Below, piece by piece: positions 14,876 through 23,967 of a stretch of DNA of 35,829 nucleotides (positions are counted from its first letter, which is position 1; every line of letters starts with the position of its first letter). The notes under the pieces were generated by a model, which saw only the letters and a list, made by a program, of their open reading frames with translations, was not told the DNA's origin and did no database searches. This DNA is from JAKLIN01 sp964544395 (lineage in GTDB: Archaea; Nanobdellota; Nanobdellia; Pacearchaeales; GW2011-AR1), in contig CAZJAO010000006.1 in the NCBI GenBank assembly GCA_964544395.1, positions 1-35,829 on the forward strand, read 5' to 3'. The position numbers and the translations under genes were made by a program.

Positions 14876-14917
14876 CTTTTTAAAATTATTGAGGATGCAT
14901 TAAAACATTTTTTAAAC
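14876..14917. promoter_or_regulatory. Divergent TATA boxes of the unknown cluster
   Basis: CTTTTTAAAA (14876-14885, read on the minus strand) is 25 nt before the coiled-coil gene, and TTTTTTAAAC (14908-14917, plus strand) is 26 nt before the 493-residue gene. Both imply leaderless mRNAs and possible shared control. Confidence 0.45.
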
Positions 14918-14937
14918 TCTAAATCATTATTTTATAC

Positions 14938-16419
14938 ATGGCTAGTATCCATCAGATTATTGGAAAAGTCAATCCAAATCTTTACGCTGAAAATAAAAGG
15001 GAATTGCTGACTAAATATCATAGTCCTGATAAAATCCCTGCTGATGAAGTGAAACCAAAGCCATTGGAACAGCATACAATCGTCTATGATTCTTCTTCCG
15101 AAACCTTGGAACCGATTTATTTCTTTATTCTTGATTTGATGAATGATATGAGGTTGGCTCCAGAAAAAATAACAGATAATTTTACCTCCTCTCCAGGGAG
15201 CGGACACTTTTCAGAATTAGGTCAGAGAGCAACTGTGATGCAACAACAGGCAACAAAAATTCTCGGAGATATCAATAATGTGGTAAGAAGCATCTTGAAT
15301 CTGATTTATGATTTGAAAGAGTTCAAAATAAGGCTTGAAAGTTATAATGATGTAAAATCTTCAAACAGGGAAAAAAGCGAAGCAGCGATGCTTTCACTGA
15401 AACAAATATGGATGGATAGAGTTGATATCAACAAGGGAAATTCAAGCATTAAAGGAATGGCTGTTTCAGGCGGAGGGATGGGTTATCAGACTTTGATTGA
15501 TGCATTCTTATTTACAAAAGACGAAAGTTTGAAAGGACCGGGAGGAAAAGAGATTGATTTGAATGACCAGATTAAACGGATTGTAAAACAAAGAATTTAT
15601 GAATTTAACCTATGGGTTGTTGAATCTGAAAAAGAATTGAGAAAGAGATATGAACTTGAAAGAAAATATCTAAAGAGCCAGGTTAATAGCGTGAAGCTTT
15701 ATTCACGTTGGGCAAAGCCATACATGAGAGCAGCACAACAGCTTGAAATGAAAGAGAATTCGAGGAATCCTTCTCTTGTAACGACATTCAATACAATTCT
15801 TCTTGAATTAACTCTTCTCGGAAAATCAAAAGTGGACATCAAGGGGAGCGTTGAAGATATGAAACTCCCAAGGGATTTCATTAAATTGCAGAAAAAAGGA
15901 AGCATAAAAAGAGATTATTTCAGTTGTGTTGTTGTTGAATTCAACTTTCGTGGAATTCCCCAAAAGACTTCCGCTTATCAGCAGCATTATGTATTTGGTG
16001 GAAGAACAGACATTGTTTTTACAGGATATTCGTTGAATAGTGATGAACTAAAAAAAGTCAATGAAGAACTTGCAAAATCTGATATTGGAGATGCATTAAA
16101 ATTAATCGAGGGAGCAACGGGGGGCATAGAAGATTTGCAAGGAGATATTGACATGTTTTTGAAAGAAGAGGATAAAGCCGAAAAGAAAGCAGAAAAAGTT
16201 AGAGATACTTACAATCCTTTCTCCGCACTTTTCGGAATGTACAATAAAAAAGGCGAGGGAAAATCAGGCGGCAAACCAGAACCTCCAAAGACAACCAAGC
16301 CAGAGGACTTCCTTGAGAAGACATATTTGAGGCCGATTGCTGATGCAGCTGCAAAAGAACTTTCATTTAATCTTTTTGACATCTATAAGAAAGCTCATGG
16401 AATGCAAAGTTTTACTTGA
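14938..16419 (+). CDS. Conserved-looking unknown protein, 493 aa
   Basis: No family recognised. Soluble, no signal peptide. N-terminal 50 residues Pro/Lys-rich; helical core 55-150 (EPIYFFILDLMNDMRL, QQQATKILGDINNVVRSILNLIYDLKEF); a glycine patch AVSGGGMGY; long charged helices around 200-265; a mixed region 290-375 with QQHYVFGGRTDIVFTGYSL that looks folded; then a low-complexity Gly/Lys linker and a final helical segment. First gene of a plus-strand series; its stop overlaps the next start (TGATG). Length and composition suggest a structural or scaffold protein. Confidence 0.75.
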   Translation: MASIHQIIGKVNPNLYAENKRELLTKYHSPDKIPADEVKPKPLEQHTIVYDSSSETLEPIYFFILDLMNDMRLAPEKITDNFTSSPGSGHFSELGQRATVMQQQATKILGDINNVVRSILNLIYDLKEFKIRLESYNDVKSSNREKSEAAMLSLKQIWMDRVDINKGNSSIKGMAVSGGGMGYQTLIDAFLFTKDESLKGPGGKEIDLNDQIKRIVKQRIYEFNLWVVESEKELRKRYELERKYLKSQVNSVKLYSRWAKPYMRAAQQLEMKENSRNPSLVTTFNTILLELTLLGKSKVDIKGSVEDMKLPRDFIKLQKKGSIKRDYFSCVVVEFNFRGIPQKTSAYQQHYVFGGRTDIVFTGYSLNSDELKKVNEELAKSDIGDALKLIEGATGGIEDLQGDIDMFLKEEDKAEKKAEKVRDTYNPFSALFGMYNKKGEGKSGGKPEPPKTTKPEDFLEKTYLRPIADAAAKELSFNLFDIYKKAHGMQSFT

Positions 16420-16838
16420 TGATTGAAATGAAAAAAATAAAATCCGCAAAAAAAAGCAAGAGACTAATCTCTAAAAAATTCAAAGGGAAAATTATAATTC
16501 TTGAGCATAAAAAGAGATTTGAAGAGGTCAAAGAAAAGAAACCAGAAAAGATTGATTTGGAAAATGAAGAGGAGGACGAAGATTTTGAATTTTCTCCTGG
16601 ATTCAGGTCGGCTTCTTCGACAAAACGAAGTCTTGAAAATCTGCCTGTCGGAAGCTCGCTTGAAAGCGGGTTGGCTTTTGCGCCAAGAATAAAAGAAAAG
16701 GGAAAGGAAGGAAAAAACTATTCTGAAACAAAATATGAAACAAATTATGTGGGAAGCAAATATGGTGAAAAAACTCCTGATGAATATGCAAATGTAGAAC
16801 CTCTTCCCGCTCCTTCTGAAGATTCATCAAATCAATAA
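16419..16838 (+). CDS. Unknown charged protein, 139 aa
   Basis: Starts at the ATG inside the upstream stop (TGATG); a TTG one codon earlier is unlikely. Very basic N-terminus (Lys-rich, 1-40), an acidic middle (NEEEDEDFEF) and a Tyr/Ser/Gly-rich C-terminal part (SETKYETNYVGSKYGEKT). Probably largely disordered. Translational coupling suggests it works with the 493-residue protein. Confidence 0.65.
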   Translation: MIEMKKIKSAKKSKRLISKKFKGKIIILEHKKRFEEVKEKKPEKIDLENEEEDEDFEFSPGFRSASSTKRSLENLPVGSSLESGLAFAPRIKEKGKEGKNYSETKYETNYVGSKYGEKTPDEYANVEPLPAPSEDSSNQ

Positions 16839-16876
16839 ATTAATAAATTAAATTCTCCTCAAATATTAAGAGGCAC

Positions 16877-18655
16877 ATGGACGACAACTATCATCTTGAA
16901 GATATTTATCAGGGCGGGTATTCTACTTTAAATCCAGATACGGGTTTTGTAGGATATAGAATTCCTGCAGGACAGCTTGGAATAGCTACTGACCCAAGAA
17001 CAGCAAATATAGTTCAAGAAGTTGCTACAAAGTTAAAATCAGGCGCAAAGCAGATTGAAATTTCTACGATACAGCCTGGCACTTTTGAATCGATTCCAAC
17101 TCAACAATTAAGAGAAGTAAAAAGATTAAGCGAATTGACTGGTGTCGATATTTCTGTTCACGCTCCCTTAATAGAGCCCTCTGGAATTTCACAGCAGGGA
17201 GGATACAGTGAGTTAGCAAGGGAAGAAGCCGAAAGACAAATGCTTTCAGCAATTGAAAAAAGCCATGAGATGGGTCCTAATGGGAATATCCCCGTAACAT
17301 TTCATTCTTCTGTAACCTGGCAGGGTCCAGAATATAAAAGATTAAAGGAAGGAGAAGAGAAAGCAAGAATTCCGATAATTAATCAGGATACGGGGCAGAT
17401 GGCAATGGTACAAGCAGGACAGAGATTTTCTCCTAAAATGTCTGAAGATGAATTGATTAAAGGAATGAGGGAAAGTGCCGAGAAACAAATTGAAGTCAGG
17501 AATGAAACTGAATGGAGTGATTCAATCACAAATCTTGTTCAAATCAAAGAAAGGGCTGACAGAATGATAAATGAAACACAGGTTTTTGCTGATTCAATCC
17601 AGGAAAAAATAAAAACAGGCTCAAGTCTTGAAAGTTTGGGACCAGAAGAAAGACGCCAAGCCAGCAGGCATCATAATGCGGGTCTTGAACTGGGAGAGAT
17701 ACAAAAGCACCTTTCAGGTTTATTTGAGAAAGCATATAAGATTAGTCTTGCAGAGAATAATGAAGCAAGCCAAAAACAATTGAAAGAAATATCAAAAGAT
17801 TTCAGAGAGTCCCTTGGTGAAGCAAAAAGTCCATGGGATTTAGCAGCGCAATCACGGGCAATGGATTCACTGATGCAGAATCTTGATGCATTAGAAGCTC
17901 CGAAAGTTTACAAGCCTGTTGAAGATTTTGCAGTTGAGCGTTCAGCGACAACTTTTGCAAATGCAGCATTTAATTCTTATAAACAATTCGGGGATAAATC
18001 TCCTATAATCAGCATTGAAAATCCTCCTGTAGGCGGCGGACTTTCGAGAGCAGAAGATTTGAAAAAATTAGTTGAAATGGCGAGAGAAAAATTTGTTGAA
18101 ACTGCAGTAAAAGGGGGAATGAAAAGAGGAGAAGCTGAAGCTGCTGCAAGCAAAACAATCGGAATTACTTGGGATGTTGGTCATATTAACATGCTTAGAA
18201 AATATGGTTATAGTGAAAAAGATGTCATAGCAGAAGCTGAAAAAGTTGCCCCTCTTGTCAAGCATGTTCATCTATCTGATAATTTTGGATTTGAGCATAC
18301 CGAGTTGCCAATGGGAATGGGAAATGTCCCAATTAAAGCAATTATGGAAAAATTAGGAGAAAAAGGATTTGAAGCCCGAAAAATTATTGAAGCGGGAAAT
18401 TGGTGGGAACATTTTAAGACATCGCCTTTCCAGCAGACACTTGAAGCTTTCGGTTCTCCTATTTATGGAATAAAAATGCAGCCCTATTGGACGCAGGCGG
18501 TGGGAACTCAGGGATATTTCAGTGGTTATGGACAAATGCTTCCGCAAATTAATTATGAAACATTTGGCTCAGGATTTTCAACTCTTCCTGCTGAATTGGG
18601 TGGACAAAGACAGCAAACAGGGAGAGGAAGAATGGGCGGCCAACCTATGGAGTAG
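16877..18655 (+). CDS. Endonuclease IV/xylose-isomerase-type TIM barrel, 592 aa
   Basis: A metal-dependent AP_endonuc_2-type barrel whose site is nearly complete by position: His95 (VHAP), His143 (TFHSS), Glu381 (ISIENPP), Asp433/His436 (WDVGH), His463/His465 (KHVHLSDN), His474 (FEH) and Glu505 (IIEAGNW). These mirror the endonuclease IV zinc ligands; the Asp of its DRH motif is not conserved. Between His143 and Glu381 lie 238 residues, about 200 more than in endonuclease IV (36), and the extra part is mostly helical. A Gly/Gln-rich tail (about 535-592) follows. The reaction is unknown (AP-site repair or sugar isomerisation). A TATA-like stretch (16843-16855) and AGAGG precede the ATG. Confidence 0.75.
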   Translation: MDDNYHLEDIYQGGYSTLNPDTGFVGYRIPAGQLGIATDPRTANIVQEVATKLKSGAKQIEISTIQPGTFESIPTQQLREVKRLSELTGVDISVHAPLIEPSGISQQGGYSELAREEAERQMLSAIEKSHEMGPNGNIPVTFHSSVTWQGPEYKRLKEGEEKARIPIINQDTGQMAMVQAGQRFSPKMSEDELIKGMRESAEKQIEVRNETEWSDSITNLVQIKERADRMINETQVFADSIQEKIKTGSSLESLGPEERRQASRHHNAGLELGEIQKHLSGLFEKAYKISLAENNEASQKQLKEISKDFRESLGEAKSPWDLAAQSRAMDSLMQNLDALEAPKVYKPVEDFAVERSATTFANAAFNSYKQFGDKSPIISIENPPVGGGLSRAEDLKKLVEMAREKFVETAVKGGMKRGEAEAAASKTIGITWDVGHINMLRKYGYSEKDVIAEAEKVAPLVKHVHLSDNFGFEHTELPMGMGNVPIKAIMEKLGEKGFEARKIIEAGNWWEHFKTSPFQQTLEAFGSPIYGIKMQPYWTQAVGTQGYFSGYGQMLPQINYETFGSGFSTLPAELGGQRQQTGRGRMGGQPME

Positions 18656-18705
18656 AAAATATATTTTCAACAATATTTAAAAATAATAATATACTAATAA
18701 TAAAA

Positions 18706-19476
18706 ATGCCACATCAACAAAAGACGGTAATTGATCAAGCAATAGAAGATGGAATAGGGGAGATTGTAAAGCGACATCGTAAATTTGAAGGTCGTGAAAG
18801 TGTAATTAGAAACTATATTGATAAAGGAGCATTGCAGAAGCATCAAATGGGTTTGATTAGCTATGCAAAACAGAATCTTAATATGAACCAAAATCAGCTT
18901 ACTAATTATCTCCTTGAAGGTCTTACGAAATATATTGCTAATGGTGGTGGACTTGAAGATAAAGGAAAAGAGATAATACTGAAAAAAAGTTTGGAAGATA
19001 AAGCCAAGAAGCCCTTTGGTTTCATTTCTCAATGGAGATTATTAGGAGAAGATTACATTGGGCGAGCTGTTCAGTTTGCTAGAAATTTGGAAGGATATGC
19101 AGCTAATGGTAATATGGGAAATATGCCACCGGAACTTCTGGAATCCGCTCGAAATCTAAAAGGTTTAGGGTGGTCTGATGTAATATTTGATGAGATGAGA
19201 TATAATGGCTTGATGACTAAAGGCGAGTATAATAGCACTAAGAAGCAGGTAGTAAAAGCTGCAGAAAGAGAAGTTGAGAAAATTAGGGGATATGCTACTC
19301 CCGGAAAAATAGCTCCTCTAATCCTTGGAATTCTCGGATTGATAGTATTAATCATTAATTCGGGAATGACTGGAGCAGTAATTGGGACTCCCGCAAAATT
19401 CGCTGGTGGATTTTTGGGAACCATATTGATAATTTTCTCCTGTGTTTTATTATTGATTTCTTCAAAGAAGAGATGA
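18706..19476 (+). CDS. Unknown protein with C-terminal membrane hairpin, 256 aa
   Basis: A soluble helical N-terminal 195 residues (charged helices; a GLEDKGKEIILKKSLEDKAKK stretch split by turns) and two transmembrane helices at about 203-220 and 233-252, ending in SSKKR. The bulk faces the cytoplasm if both ends are inside. A TATA box (AATATTTAAAAAT, 18672-18684) is 28 nt upstream. Family not recognised. Confidence 0.7.
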   Translation: MPHQQKTVIDQAIEDGIGEIVKRHRKFEGRESVIRNYIDKGALQKHQMGLISYAKQNLNMNQNQLTNYLLEGLTKYIANGGGLEDKGKEIILKKSLEDKAKKPFGFISQWRLLGEDYIGRAVQFARNLEGYAANGNMGNMPPELLESARNLKGLGWSDVIFDEMRYNGLMTKGEYNSTKKQVVKAAEREVEKIRGYATPGKIAPLILGILGLIVLIINSGMTGAVIGTPAKFAGGFLGTILIIFSCVLLLISSKKR

Positions 19477-19531
19477 TAGAAGTCAATCAAAAATATTTAA
19501 AAACTAAAATATATATTACACTGTATAAAAG

Positions 19532-20491
19532 ATGGTGAAGAAAAAAAGAGTTTCTAAAAAAATTGAAGCAAAAGAGAAGAGAATAACTAAAGCAGATGTT
19601 ACTCCTCTAAAAGTCAAGAAAAAGTCCGCTCAAAAAATGCCAAGTCCCTCTAATTTTCCGACATTGAACATTGTAAAAGATTTGGATATAACAATGGACT
19701 TTGCGACTAAGACCTACGAACGATTTAATAAGATAATAAAGTCAATTGTTCTTTTCGGCTCGACAGCGAAGCAAACAACTGTCTCGGGTTCTGATATTGA
19801 TATTATCATAATTATCGATGATGTTTCAATTGATTGGGATCAGGAATTAATTGCATGGTACAGGGAAGAGCTTGACAAGTTGGTAAAAAGAAATCCTTAC
19901 AAGAAAAGTCTTCATATTAATACAATAAAATTGAGCACATGGTGGGATGATTTGATGAGGGGAGACCCAATGGTTATAAATGTCATAAGATATGGGGAAA
20001 CATTGATTGATTTCGGTGGATTTTTTGAGCCCCTAAAATATTTGTTATTGAAAGGAAAAATAAAATCAACTCCCGAAGCTGTTTATAGCTGCCTTGAAAG
20101 AGCTCCCCAGCATTTTCTGAGAAGTAAGACCGCACAATTGAGTGCGATTGAAGGATTGTATTGGGCGATGGTTGATTCTGCTCATGCTGCTTTGATTTCA
20201 AGAAATGTTCTTCCTCCTTCACCAGAACATATCTCCTTGAATTTAAGAGAAACTTTTGTTGATAATAAATATCTCGACATGAAATATGTAATCTGGTATA
20301 GAGATTTGCTTTTCCTTTACAAAAAAATTTCCCACGGAGAATTGAAAGATATAAGAGGCGTTGATATTGATATGTGGCAGGACAGGACTGATGAATTCAT
20401 AAGAACAATGGCAAAATTAGTTGATGATACAATAACTAATGGAAGCACTATTAATATAGAAACTAAGGAAGACGAAAATCAGAAAGAATAA
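19532..20491 (+). CDS. Nucleotidyltransferase with HEPN-like helical domain
   Basis: A Lys-rich N-terminal 40 residues, then an MNT-type nucleotidyltransferase core: SIVLFGSTAK (Gly76-Ser77) and GSDIDIII (Asp88, Asp90). The third carboxylate is not obvious (LHINTIKLSTWWDD). A helical region (about 165-300) with YWAMVDSAHAALISR resembles HEPN domains, so this looks like an NTase-HEPN fusion. It is clearly paralogous to the C-terminal two-thirds of the 601-residue protein at 25612-27417 (shared LKxGKxKxxPEA and LPPPxP-type segments). Its stop abuts the opposing stop. Confidence 0.8.
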   Translation: MVKKKRVSKKIEAKEKRITKADVTPLKVKKKSAQKMPSPSNFPTLNIVKDLDITMDFATKTYERFNKIIKSIVLFGSTAKQTTVSGSDIDIIIIIDDVSIDWDQELIAWYREELDKLVKRNPYKKSLHINTIKLSTWWDDLMRGDPMVINVIRYGETLIDFGGFFEPLKYLLLKGKIKSTPEAVYSCLERAPQHFLRSKTAQLSAIEGLYWAMVDSAHAALISRNVLPPSPEHISLNLRETFVDNKYLDMKYVIWYRDLLFLYKKISHGELKDIRGVDIDMWQDRTDEFIRTMAKLVDDTITNGSTINIETKEDENQKE

Positions 20492-21607
20492 TTAATTCCA
20501 GAAAGTAAATTTTTTGACAGGCCTTATTGGAGGGGTTGATAATGTTAGATTATTTATTCGTTCATCTTCTTTTGTTATAATGGCTCTTAATTCAGATTCT
20601 ACCTTTTCTCTTTCTAATTCGGGAATTATCTGGACTTTTTCTTTTCCAATCCAATGGGTATGTCTGTATCCTTCTACAATAACTGTCCTTCCATTCCATG
20701 GAGTGGCTTGCTCATAAATCTCCTTTAACATTGGATCTGAAGAGCTTTCATATGGGGGCTCAATTAAGTCTCTATAAATAACCATATGTCCGTTAACACG
20801 AGCATCATCTACAATTTGACCTATTCGTGGAACCCATCTGTTAGAATTTCTATATTGAATTTGTGGTTTATCTGTTTTCATTTTTTTATTCATCTCCATA
20901 ACTTCTCTCTTCAAATTTCTGCCTGTTCTTTTTTGAATATCTTTTACGATTTCATTTCTTTTGTGATTAAATTTCATAAGCTGTCCGTAACAGCCTATTC
21001 TTTCGTAAGATAAGTTCCCTTGTAGGGAAATTTGTTTCAAGACACCATTAGCTATCGCTTTAGCGTTGGGCTTGCCTTCTGAATCAATATCCCCATATGC
21101 TGAGAACATTGTTAAATTATCTTCAGAATCAATTCTCATATGTATCGCTCCTTCACCATTTCCGCCGCTAAAATGGTCATAATATTTTAGACCAATCATT
21201 TGAGACATATTATTTTTTACTATGTCTGTCAATATAGGTTCTGCATTTGCCACCCATCTTTCCAAAGCAGATTGAAATTTCTTAGATCGAATTACTCTTA
21301 AATAATGTAGATAGTCTGCTTGTTTCTGTTCTGTATACACTCTTTGGTCTTGAGGTGATAATTTTTCAAATGCCTCAGACTCCTTAAGCACTTCATCAAC
21401 AGATGAATCTCTATATTTCAAGGAATCATCTAATTTTCTTAATGCTCTTCTTGGAGTATCTTCTCCAGATGCAACTCTTTGAATATTAACACTTGCTAAT
21501 TTCCCAAATAAAGGATATCCAAAAGAACCATAATTTTCTATTTTCCTGAGAACTTCCAGAGCTTCTGTTTCTCTCTCTTTTCTTTGTCTAAATAATTTAA
21601 TTGTCAT
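20492..21607 (-). CDS. Unknown protein, 371 aa
   Basis: Not recognised. The N-terminal half is helical and charged; a mixed region around 140-175 includes GLKYYDHFSGGNGEGAIHMR; the C-terminal half has YRDLIEPPYES and a compact stretch RTVIVEGYRHTHWIGKEKV. No signal or membrane segment. Last gene of a four-gene operon, 1 nt behind the 193-residue gene. Confidence 0.7.
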   Translation of the reverse strand: MTIKLFRQRKERETEALEVLRKIENYGSFGYPLFGKLASVNIQRVASGEDTPRRALRKLDDSLKYRDSSVDEVLKESEAFEKLSPQDQRVYTEQKQADYLHYLRVIRSKKFQSALERWVANAEPILTDIVKNNMSQMIGLKYYDHFSGGNGEGAIHMRIDSEDNLTMFSAYGDIDSEGKPNAKAIANGVLKQISLQGNLSYERIGCYGQLMKFNHKRNEIVKDIQKRTGRNLKREVMEMNKKMKTDKPQIQYRNSNRWVPRIGQIVDDARVNGHMVIYRDLIEPPYESSSDPMLKEIYEQATPWNGRTVIVEGYRHTHWIGKEKVQIIPELEREKVESELRAIITKEDERINNLTLSTPPIRPVKKFTFWN

Positions 21608-21608
21608 T

Positions 21609-22190
21609 TTATTTCTTTTTAGGAGCTTCAGCTTTCTTCGGCTCTTCTTTCTTGACTATATCTTCCAGACTTGCCCTTCCTGCTTGAGCTTGTTTTGTCA
21701 AAGCTTCAGCAACTTTTGTCTGAGTTAGATAGTTTAGATAGGTTCCAATAGCCTGTTGAGCAAATTTCTTTGCATCATCATTTCCGGGCTGCATGTAATC
21801 AGCTAGATAACCTTTTTCAAATTCTTTTCTTACTTCTACTTTTGAACCCATCAAATTTAGAATATCTTGAACAGTTAATGACATAAGTGATTCTTGGACA
21901 ATTTTTGCGGCACTTTGGATTACTCCATATTCATTTCCAGTATATCTCTTTCCGCCTTGTCTTGATGCCTTCATGAGGTTTTTGTATTCGTCGCTTCCCA
22001 TTGCAGGGGAATAAAGATAATCATCAACAGCAGCATTATCTTTTTCGCCATATCCTTTATCATTATCAACATAGAAAGAAGTTGCTAAATCTAGCATTTT
22101 CCCTTTGAAAGTTTTCAGAGCTGCTTCTCTGGCTTCTGCTCTTTTCTTTTCAATTTGTTCTTTTGTTGGTTGTTTCTTTTCGTCTGCCAT
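21609..22190 (-). CDS. Unknown protein, 193 aa
   Basis: Helical and Ala/Lys-rich, with Tyr-containing segments (ATSFYVDNDKGYGEKDN, VDDYLYSPAMGSDEYKNL) and a Lys/Pro/Ala tail. No family recognised. It sits 1 nt from both neighbours in the operon. Confidence 0.7.
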   Translation of the reverse strand: MADEKKQPTKEQIEKKRAEAREAALKTFKGKMLDLATSFYVDNDKGYGEKDNAAVDDYLYSPAMGSDEYKNLMKASRQGGKRYTGNEYGVIQSAAKIVQESLMSLTVQDILNLMGSKVEVRKEFEKGYLADYMQPGNDDAKKFAQQAIGTYLNYLTQTKVAEALTKQAQAGRASLEDIVKKEEPKKAEAPKKK

Positions 22191-22191
22191 C

Positions 22192-22542
22192 TTATTGTTT
22201 CACTACCTCCGTTTTATATTCTTCATATCTTATAAAAGCATATTCGGGTATAAATGGTAAAGGAAAAGAATCTGTATAACTCTGAGGCATATTTAATCTG
22301 TCTAATCCTTCTGGGAAATTGAATATACCAGAGATAGTATCTGCTATCTTTTCAAGCAAAGTCATGTTTGTCATTGTTCTGTAAACTTTTCTTACTTCTT
22401 CAGGAGAAGTATCCCTTGAAAATGCATAATTTGACCTGCTGTCCATTCTAAAGAAATTATTCTTTGGTGCTTCAAGCGGAGTTATCTTTATGTTATGTGG
22501 CATCATTTCTATTTTCTTTCCGTCAATAATTGTTTGTCTCAT
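22192..22542 (-). CDS. Unknown protein, 116 aa
   Basis: Soluble; starts MRQTIIDGKKIEMMPHNIKIT and ends in aromatic-rich FIPEYAFIRYEEYK. Contains PEEVRKVYRTMTNMTLLEKIADTI, a probable helix pair. Not recognised. 14 nt behind the first operon gene. Confidence 0.68.
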   Translation of the reverse strand: MRQTIIDGKKIEMMPHNIKITPLEAPKNNFFRMDSRSNYAFSRDTSPEEVRKVYRTMTNMTLLEKIADTISGIFNFPEGLDRLNMPQSYTDSFPLPFIPEYAFIRYEEYKTEVVKQ

Positions 22543-22556
22543 TTTATTTTGTAAAA

Positions 22557-23021
22557 TTATTTGCTATATTTATGTTTATTTCTCAAACTTACAGTGTGCT
22601 GAATATATCTAGTATCTCTTCCATAAAATTCGATTTCGTTTGGAGAACTTGTGCCTTCATTATATTGCTCAGGAGTTGGAGCGAATAATCCTTCAAAGTT
22701 CTGTCTGTTTTTCATAGTTTCAGGAACTGTTACTGGCCAAAGAACTTTACCTCCAATAAAGTGTATAAGTCCCTTTTGATTCTGGTAGTTTAAAGGTAAA
22801 GGTGCGCCTGGAAGATTTGCATAAACAATATATTCATATTTATTGTCTCCAGCAGGAATAATAGCGATATTCAAGAGACTGTTATCACTTAGTTCATAGT
22901 CTCTTCTGGTTTTCTCTAGAATTTCCAAAGTTTTAGTTGAATCTGCTCTGCCTACAAAACTACCTACAGCTAGTTCTAAAATATCTTTAATTTTTGGTTT
23001 TCCAGTTTGTGTCTTTTCCAT
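22557..23021 (-). CDS. Unknown protein, 154 aa, first gene of operon
   Basis: Mixed alpha/beta: helices at the N-terminus (IKDILELAVGSFVGRAD) and strands in the middle (NIAIIPAGDNKYEYIVYANLP). Its own TATA box on the minus strand (TTTATAAATT, 23041-23050) is 25 nt upstream, so the operon of four starts here and is separate from the L35Ae-L10e transcript. Family not recognised. Confidence 0.7.
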   Translation of the reverse strand: MEKTQTGKPKIKDILELAVGSFVGRADSTKTLEILEKTRRDYELSDNSLLNIAIIPAGDNKYEYIVYANLPGAPLPLNYQNQKGLIHFIGGKVLWPVTVPETMKNRQNFEGLFAPTPEQYNEGTSSPNEIEFYGRDTRYIQHTVSLRNKHKYSK

Positions 23022-23084
23022 AGAAATCTCTTGTTTTTTTAATTTATAAACCTTATGATTGTTACTACTATATAGTTATAGAAA

Positions 23085-23660
23085 TTAGGCTGTAGGTTCA
23101 GTTATGGCTTCCATAAGCTTGAAACCAGGAGTCATTGTTTGTATAGCCTTTATATGACCTGGCATCTTAGACCTTATTTCTTTAAGAATAGCTCTTATAA
23201 TCCTTATTCCATTCTCATTGGCTACAGCGAAGAAGAATAGCCTTGAACCAGCTTTTAATAGGGCAGATCTTCCCATGGATTTGCCAAAAGAGAGGGCCAT
23301 ACCAGTCTGCATTCTATCTGCACCTGCTCCAGTAATCATTTTATTTTCCCTCTGAATATGATGTGGATAAGGAAGAATCTTGAAAACATATTTACCCAAG
23401 AGCAATTCATCCAATTTCTTGTTGATATACTGTCTGCAGGCTTCCATAGAATTATGTCTTATTTGGACTCTTTCAGCTGAAACAATTGTAAGCAAATAAG
23501 GATATTTCCCCTCTTTGAATCCCTTCTCGTCACCCATTGTGAATTTGACAACTTTCGAAGGTGGAACTACTTTAACATAAGACTTGCTTTTTTTCTTGCT
23601 CTTTCTAGTATAAGGAACGACCAATTTCTTTGAATATGCTGATGCTTTTCTTAATCCCAT
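23085..23660 (-). CDS. rpl10e: Ribosomal protein L10e (L16 family)
   Basis: Large-subunit protein next to the tRNA binding corridor. The 191 residues carry the L10e/L16 core: a MEACRQYINKKL helix, KYVFKILPYPHHIQRENKM, then GADRMQTGMALSFGK, the conserved loop reaching the peptidyl transferase centre. Directly adjoins L35Ae upstream with no gap. Confidence 0.93.
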   Translation of the reverse strand: MGLRKASAYSKKLVVPYTRKSKKKSKSYVKVVPPSKVVKFTMGDEKGFKEGKYPYLLTIVSAERVQIRHNSMEACRQYINKKLDELLLGKYVFKILPYPHHIQRENKMITGAGADRMQTGMALSFGKSMGRSALLKAGSRLFFFAVANENGIRIIRAILKEIRSKMPGHIKAIQTMTPGFKLMEAITEPTA

Positions 23661-23918
23661 TTATTTTATCTCCACTTCGGTTGTTATTGCCTGCCCTGGA
23701 AGTCCTTTCTCGAAGATTGCTCTCATAACCCCGTTGTTTCCATGAGCTGCAGAAACTTTACCTTTGATGATTTTTCCCGCTGGTGATTTCCATTCAACTT
23801 CTTTTCCTGCGAATTTGTCGGCTTCTTCTTTTGTTTTAACTCCAGAAACTTCTATAAGAAACTGTCTTTCATGAACAGTATGATTTCCACGTCTGAATTG
23901 CAATACTCTCCCTTTCAT
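23661..23918 (-). CDS. rpl35ae: Ribosomal protein L35Ae
   Basis: 85 residues: MKGRVLQFRRGNHTVHERQFL, the L35Ae start, then GKEVEWKSPAGKIIKGKVSAAHGNNGVMRAIFEKGLPGQA, the family core, split here by a few residues. First gene of the L35Ae-L10e pair. AGGAG (23925-23929) lies 6 nt before the ATG, and a hairpin occupies the rest of the leader. Confidence 0.93.
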   Translation of the reverse strand: MKGRVLQFRRGNHTVHERQFLIEVSGVKTKEEADKFAGKEVEWKSPAGKIIKGKVSAAHGNNGVMRAIFEKGLPGQAITTEVEIK

Positions 23919-23930
23919 TTAGCACTCCTG

Positions 23931-23967
23931 TGATAAATGATTGGAAACCCTTGGTTTACTTTTATCA
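23931..23967 (-). promoter_or_regulatory. Hairpin in L35Ae-L10e mRNA leader
   Basis: TGATAAA (23967-23961 on the minus strand) pairs with TTTATCA (23937-23931), and inside it AAACC pairs with GGTTT around a 3-nt loop. It ends 1 nt before the AGGAG ribosome-binding site. A TATA-like TTTTTTAAAC (23989-23999, minus) would start the RNA right at the hairpin. A site for ribosomal-protein autoregulation is possible. Confidence 0.4.
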
